Below are positions 62,568 to 64,000 of a stretch of DNA of 64,000 bases, piece by piece. Both the position numbers and the translations under genes were made by a program. The first letter of the stretch is position 1; the number at the start of each line of letters is the position of its first letter. The stretch is from Bacillus sp. SD088 (GTDB lineage: Bacteria > Bacillota > Bacilli > Bacillales > Bacillaceae_C), in assembly GCF_017355205.1 (NCBI RefSeq), contig NZ_JADIJK010000001.1, positions 310,001 through 374,000 on the forward strand, given 5' to 3'. Below the pieces are notes generated by a model, which ran no database searches, was not told where the DNA came from, and was given only the letters and a program-made list of their open reading frames with translations.

Positions 62568-64000
62568 TTAAGATAATGCTTCTTCTTTCGGAACCTCTAA
62601 ACCAAGTCCTTCTGCAACACGTGTACCATATTCAGGGTCAGCTTTGTAGAAATGACGGATCTGGCGAAGTTTAATCTCCTCTTTTTCTACTGGTTTCATC
62701 GCATTCACGACATTATCTACTAATCGTGTACGCTCTTCCTCTGTAAGCAAACGATAGAGATCACCAGCTTGCGTGTAATGATCATGGTGGTCATAAGCAA
62801 CACTTTCTGCAACACCAGATACGGCAAATCCAGATTGTTTATTGTCTGCTGTTTCGGCAGGTCCTGATTGACTATTAGGTTCATAATAGACAGATCCTCC
62901 ACCATTTGCATCAAATCTCATAGCTCCATCACGTTGATAGTTATTTACTTCATTTTTCGCTCGATTAATCGGCAACATCTGATGGTTGGTTCCGACACGA
63001 TAACGATGAGCATCATGATAGGCAAATAAGCGTCCTTGCAGCATTTTATCAGGTGATGCCTCAATTCCTGGAACAAATGTGCCTGGTGAGAAGGTGGCTT
63101 GCTCTACTTCTGCAAAGTAGTTTTCAGGGTTCCGGTCTAATACCATTTCTCCTACTTCAATCAATGGATAATCCTTTTGCGACCAAACCTTTGTCACATC
63201 AAACGGATCAAAGCGATACGTGTTTGCATCCTCCATTGGCATGATTTGCACATATAGCTTCCATTTTGGAAAATCACCTTTTTCAATCGCATTGAACAGA
63301 TCTTCAGTATGATAATCCGGATTTTCCCCTGCTAACTTTTCAGCTAACTTCACATCAAGATTTTTAACACCTTGCTCTGTTTTAAAGTGGTATTTCACCC
63401 AAACGGCTTCACCTTGCGCGTTGACCCATTTAAAAGTATGGCTGCCATAGCCATTCATATGGCGGAATGTTGCAGGAATGCCACGATCAGACATAAGTAT
63501 TGACACTTGATGCAATGACTCCGGCGATAATGACCAGAAATCCCAAACCGCTGTTGGATTCTTCAAATGTGTTTGTGGATCTCTTTTTTGTGTATGAATA
63601 AAATCAGGAAATTTAATCGCATCACGGATGAAGAAAACAGGTGTATTATTTCCAACTAAATCATAATTTCCTTCTTCCGTATAAAATTTTACAGCGAAAC
63701 CTCGTGGATCGCGAACAGTATCAGCTGATCCCAACTCACCCGCTACAGTTGAGAAGCGAATAAACATCGGTGTTCTTTTTCCAACTTCTGATAGAAAATC
63801 AGCCTTCGTGTATTGAGAAATATCATTGGTTACTTGAAAATAACCATGAGCCCCTGCCCCTTTCGCATGAACCACTCGTTCAGGGATTCTTTCCCGATTA
63901 AAATGTGCTAGTTTTTCTAACAAGTGAACATCTTGTATTAGTACTGGACCGCGTGCTCCAGCTGTCATTGAATTCTGATTATCTCCTACGGGAGAACCCC
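62568..64000 (-). CDS. katA: Vegetative catalase, 5' end cut by the window
   Basis: The visible 477 codons cover nearly the whole of a clade 3 haem catalase. The frame stays open to the window edge: codons before 63968 read [10 protein letters not shown], matching the N terminus of Bacillus KatA, so only about the first seven or eight residues are missing. The distal histidine is in [14 protein letters not shown] and the haem-ligand tyrosine in [12 protein letters not shown]. It breaks down hydrogen peroxide. Any PerR box would lie outside the window. Confidence 0.95.
   Translation of the reverse strand, partial: GSPVGDNQNSMTAGARGPVLIQDVHLLEKLAHFNRERIPERVVHAKGAGAHGYFQVTNDISQYTKADFLSEVGKRTPMFIRFSTVAGELGSADTVRDPRGFAVKFYTEEGNYDLVGNNTPVFFIRDAIKFPDFIHTQKRDPQTHLKNPTAVWDFWSLSPESLHQVSILMSDRGIPATFRHMNGYGSHTFKWVNAQGEAVWVKYHFKTEQGVKNLDVKLAEKLAGENPDYHTEDLFNAIEKGDFPKWKLYVQIMPMEDANTYRFDPFDVTKVWSQKDYPLIEVGEMVLDRNPENYFAEVEQATFSPGTFVPGIEASPDKMLQGRLFAYHDAHRYRVGTNHQMLPINRAKNEVNNYQRDGAMRFDANGGGSVYYEPNSQSGPAETADNKQSGFAVSGVAESVAYDHHDHYTQAGDLYRLLTEEERTRLVDNVVNAMKPVEKEEIKLRQIRHFYKADPEYGTRVAEGLGLEVPKEEALS

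Overview
The window looks like chromosomal DNA of a low-GC Gram-positive, most likely a member of the Bacillaceae. The evidence is the strong AAAGGAGG-type ribosome binding sites, frequent TTG/GTG starts, a BirA operator before bioY, a preQ1-I riboswitch before queC, a PyrR-type attenuator before a uracil permease, and TcyP, GltC, YesL/DUF624, YlbL, YpuA/DUF1002, YfjL and KatA homologues. The genus is not certain. No rRNA, tRNA, prophage, CRISPR array or intact transposase gene was seen. LAYOUT. 1-9.7 kb is mixed housekeeping: MFS permease, quinone oxidoreductase, YihY/BrkB, cystine symporter tcyP, LD-carboxypeptidase, a NERD protein, an AAA ATPase, a DUF1646 transporter and a pair of tiny overlapping ORFs. 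9.8-35.7 kb is a carbohydrate-use locus. It holds a SIS-domain arabinose-5-phosphate-isomerase-like protein, two closely related lipoprotein sugar-binding proteins, and one eight-gene operon (24610 to 13434, minus strand). That operon encodes a membrane-anchored CBM-like/solute-binding fusion, two ABC permease pairs, an NHL-propeller/TPR protein, a YIP1 protein and a DUF5696 protein. The locus continues with GH43, an esterase, a six-hairpin enzyme, ribokinase, GH172 (DUF2961) and a LacI-family regulator. 36-49 kb holds DUF1002, a YlbL-like protease, an orphan purC, a gltC-like regulator divergent from gdhA, a sugar acetyltransferase, a nitroreductase, bioYB, an ECF-type sigma/anti-sigma operon and 6-phosphogluconolactonase. 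48.8-52.2 kb holds a MocA-type dehydrogenase and a sugar-phosphate isomerase beside a decayed ABC permease fused to a truncated ROK regulator. 52.7-64 kb holds a nitroreductase/YodB-like HxlR pair, pepT, the pyrP attenuator and permease, queCDE, gnd, a glutamate/dicarboxylate symporter and katA, which is cut by the window end. HOW THE GENES FIT TOGETHER. The central locus carries ten copies of a 14-bp near-palindrome, consensus TGTAATCGTTTACA. One or more lie before every transcription unit of the locus except the six-hairpin/esterase genes and the plus-strand DUF624 gene, and in several cases the site sits just downstream of a TATAAT box. The site fits a LacI-family operator and also fits a CcpA cre site. 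GH172 enzymes act on D-arabinofuranosides or alpha-D-fructofuranosides. Together with ribokinase and an arabinose-5-phosphate isomerase this suggests a route from D-arabinofuranoside to D-arabinose, D-arabinose 5-phosphate and D-ribulose 5-phosphate. That route is inference. The locus also has no ABC ATPase, so a shared MsmX-type ATPase must be assumed. Other structure includes three intergenic arrays of degenerate repeats with an almost exact 21-bp period, and a family of dual-hairpin mobile-like elements with spacers of variable length.
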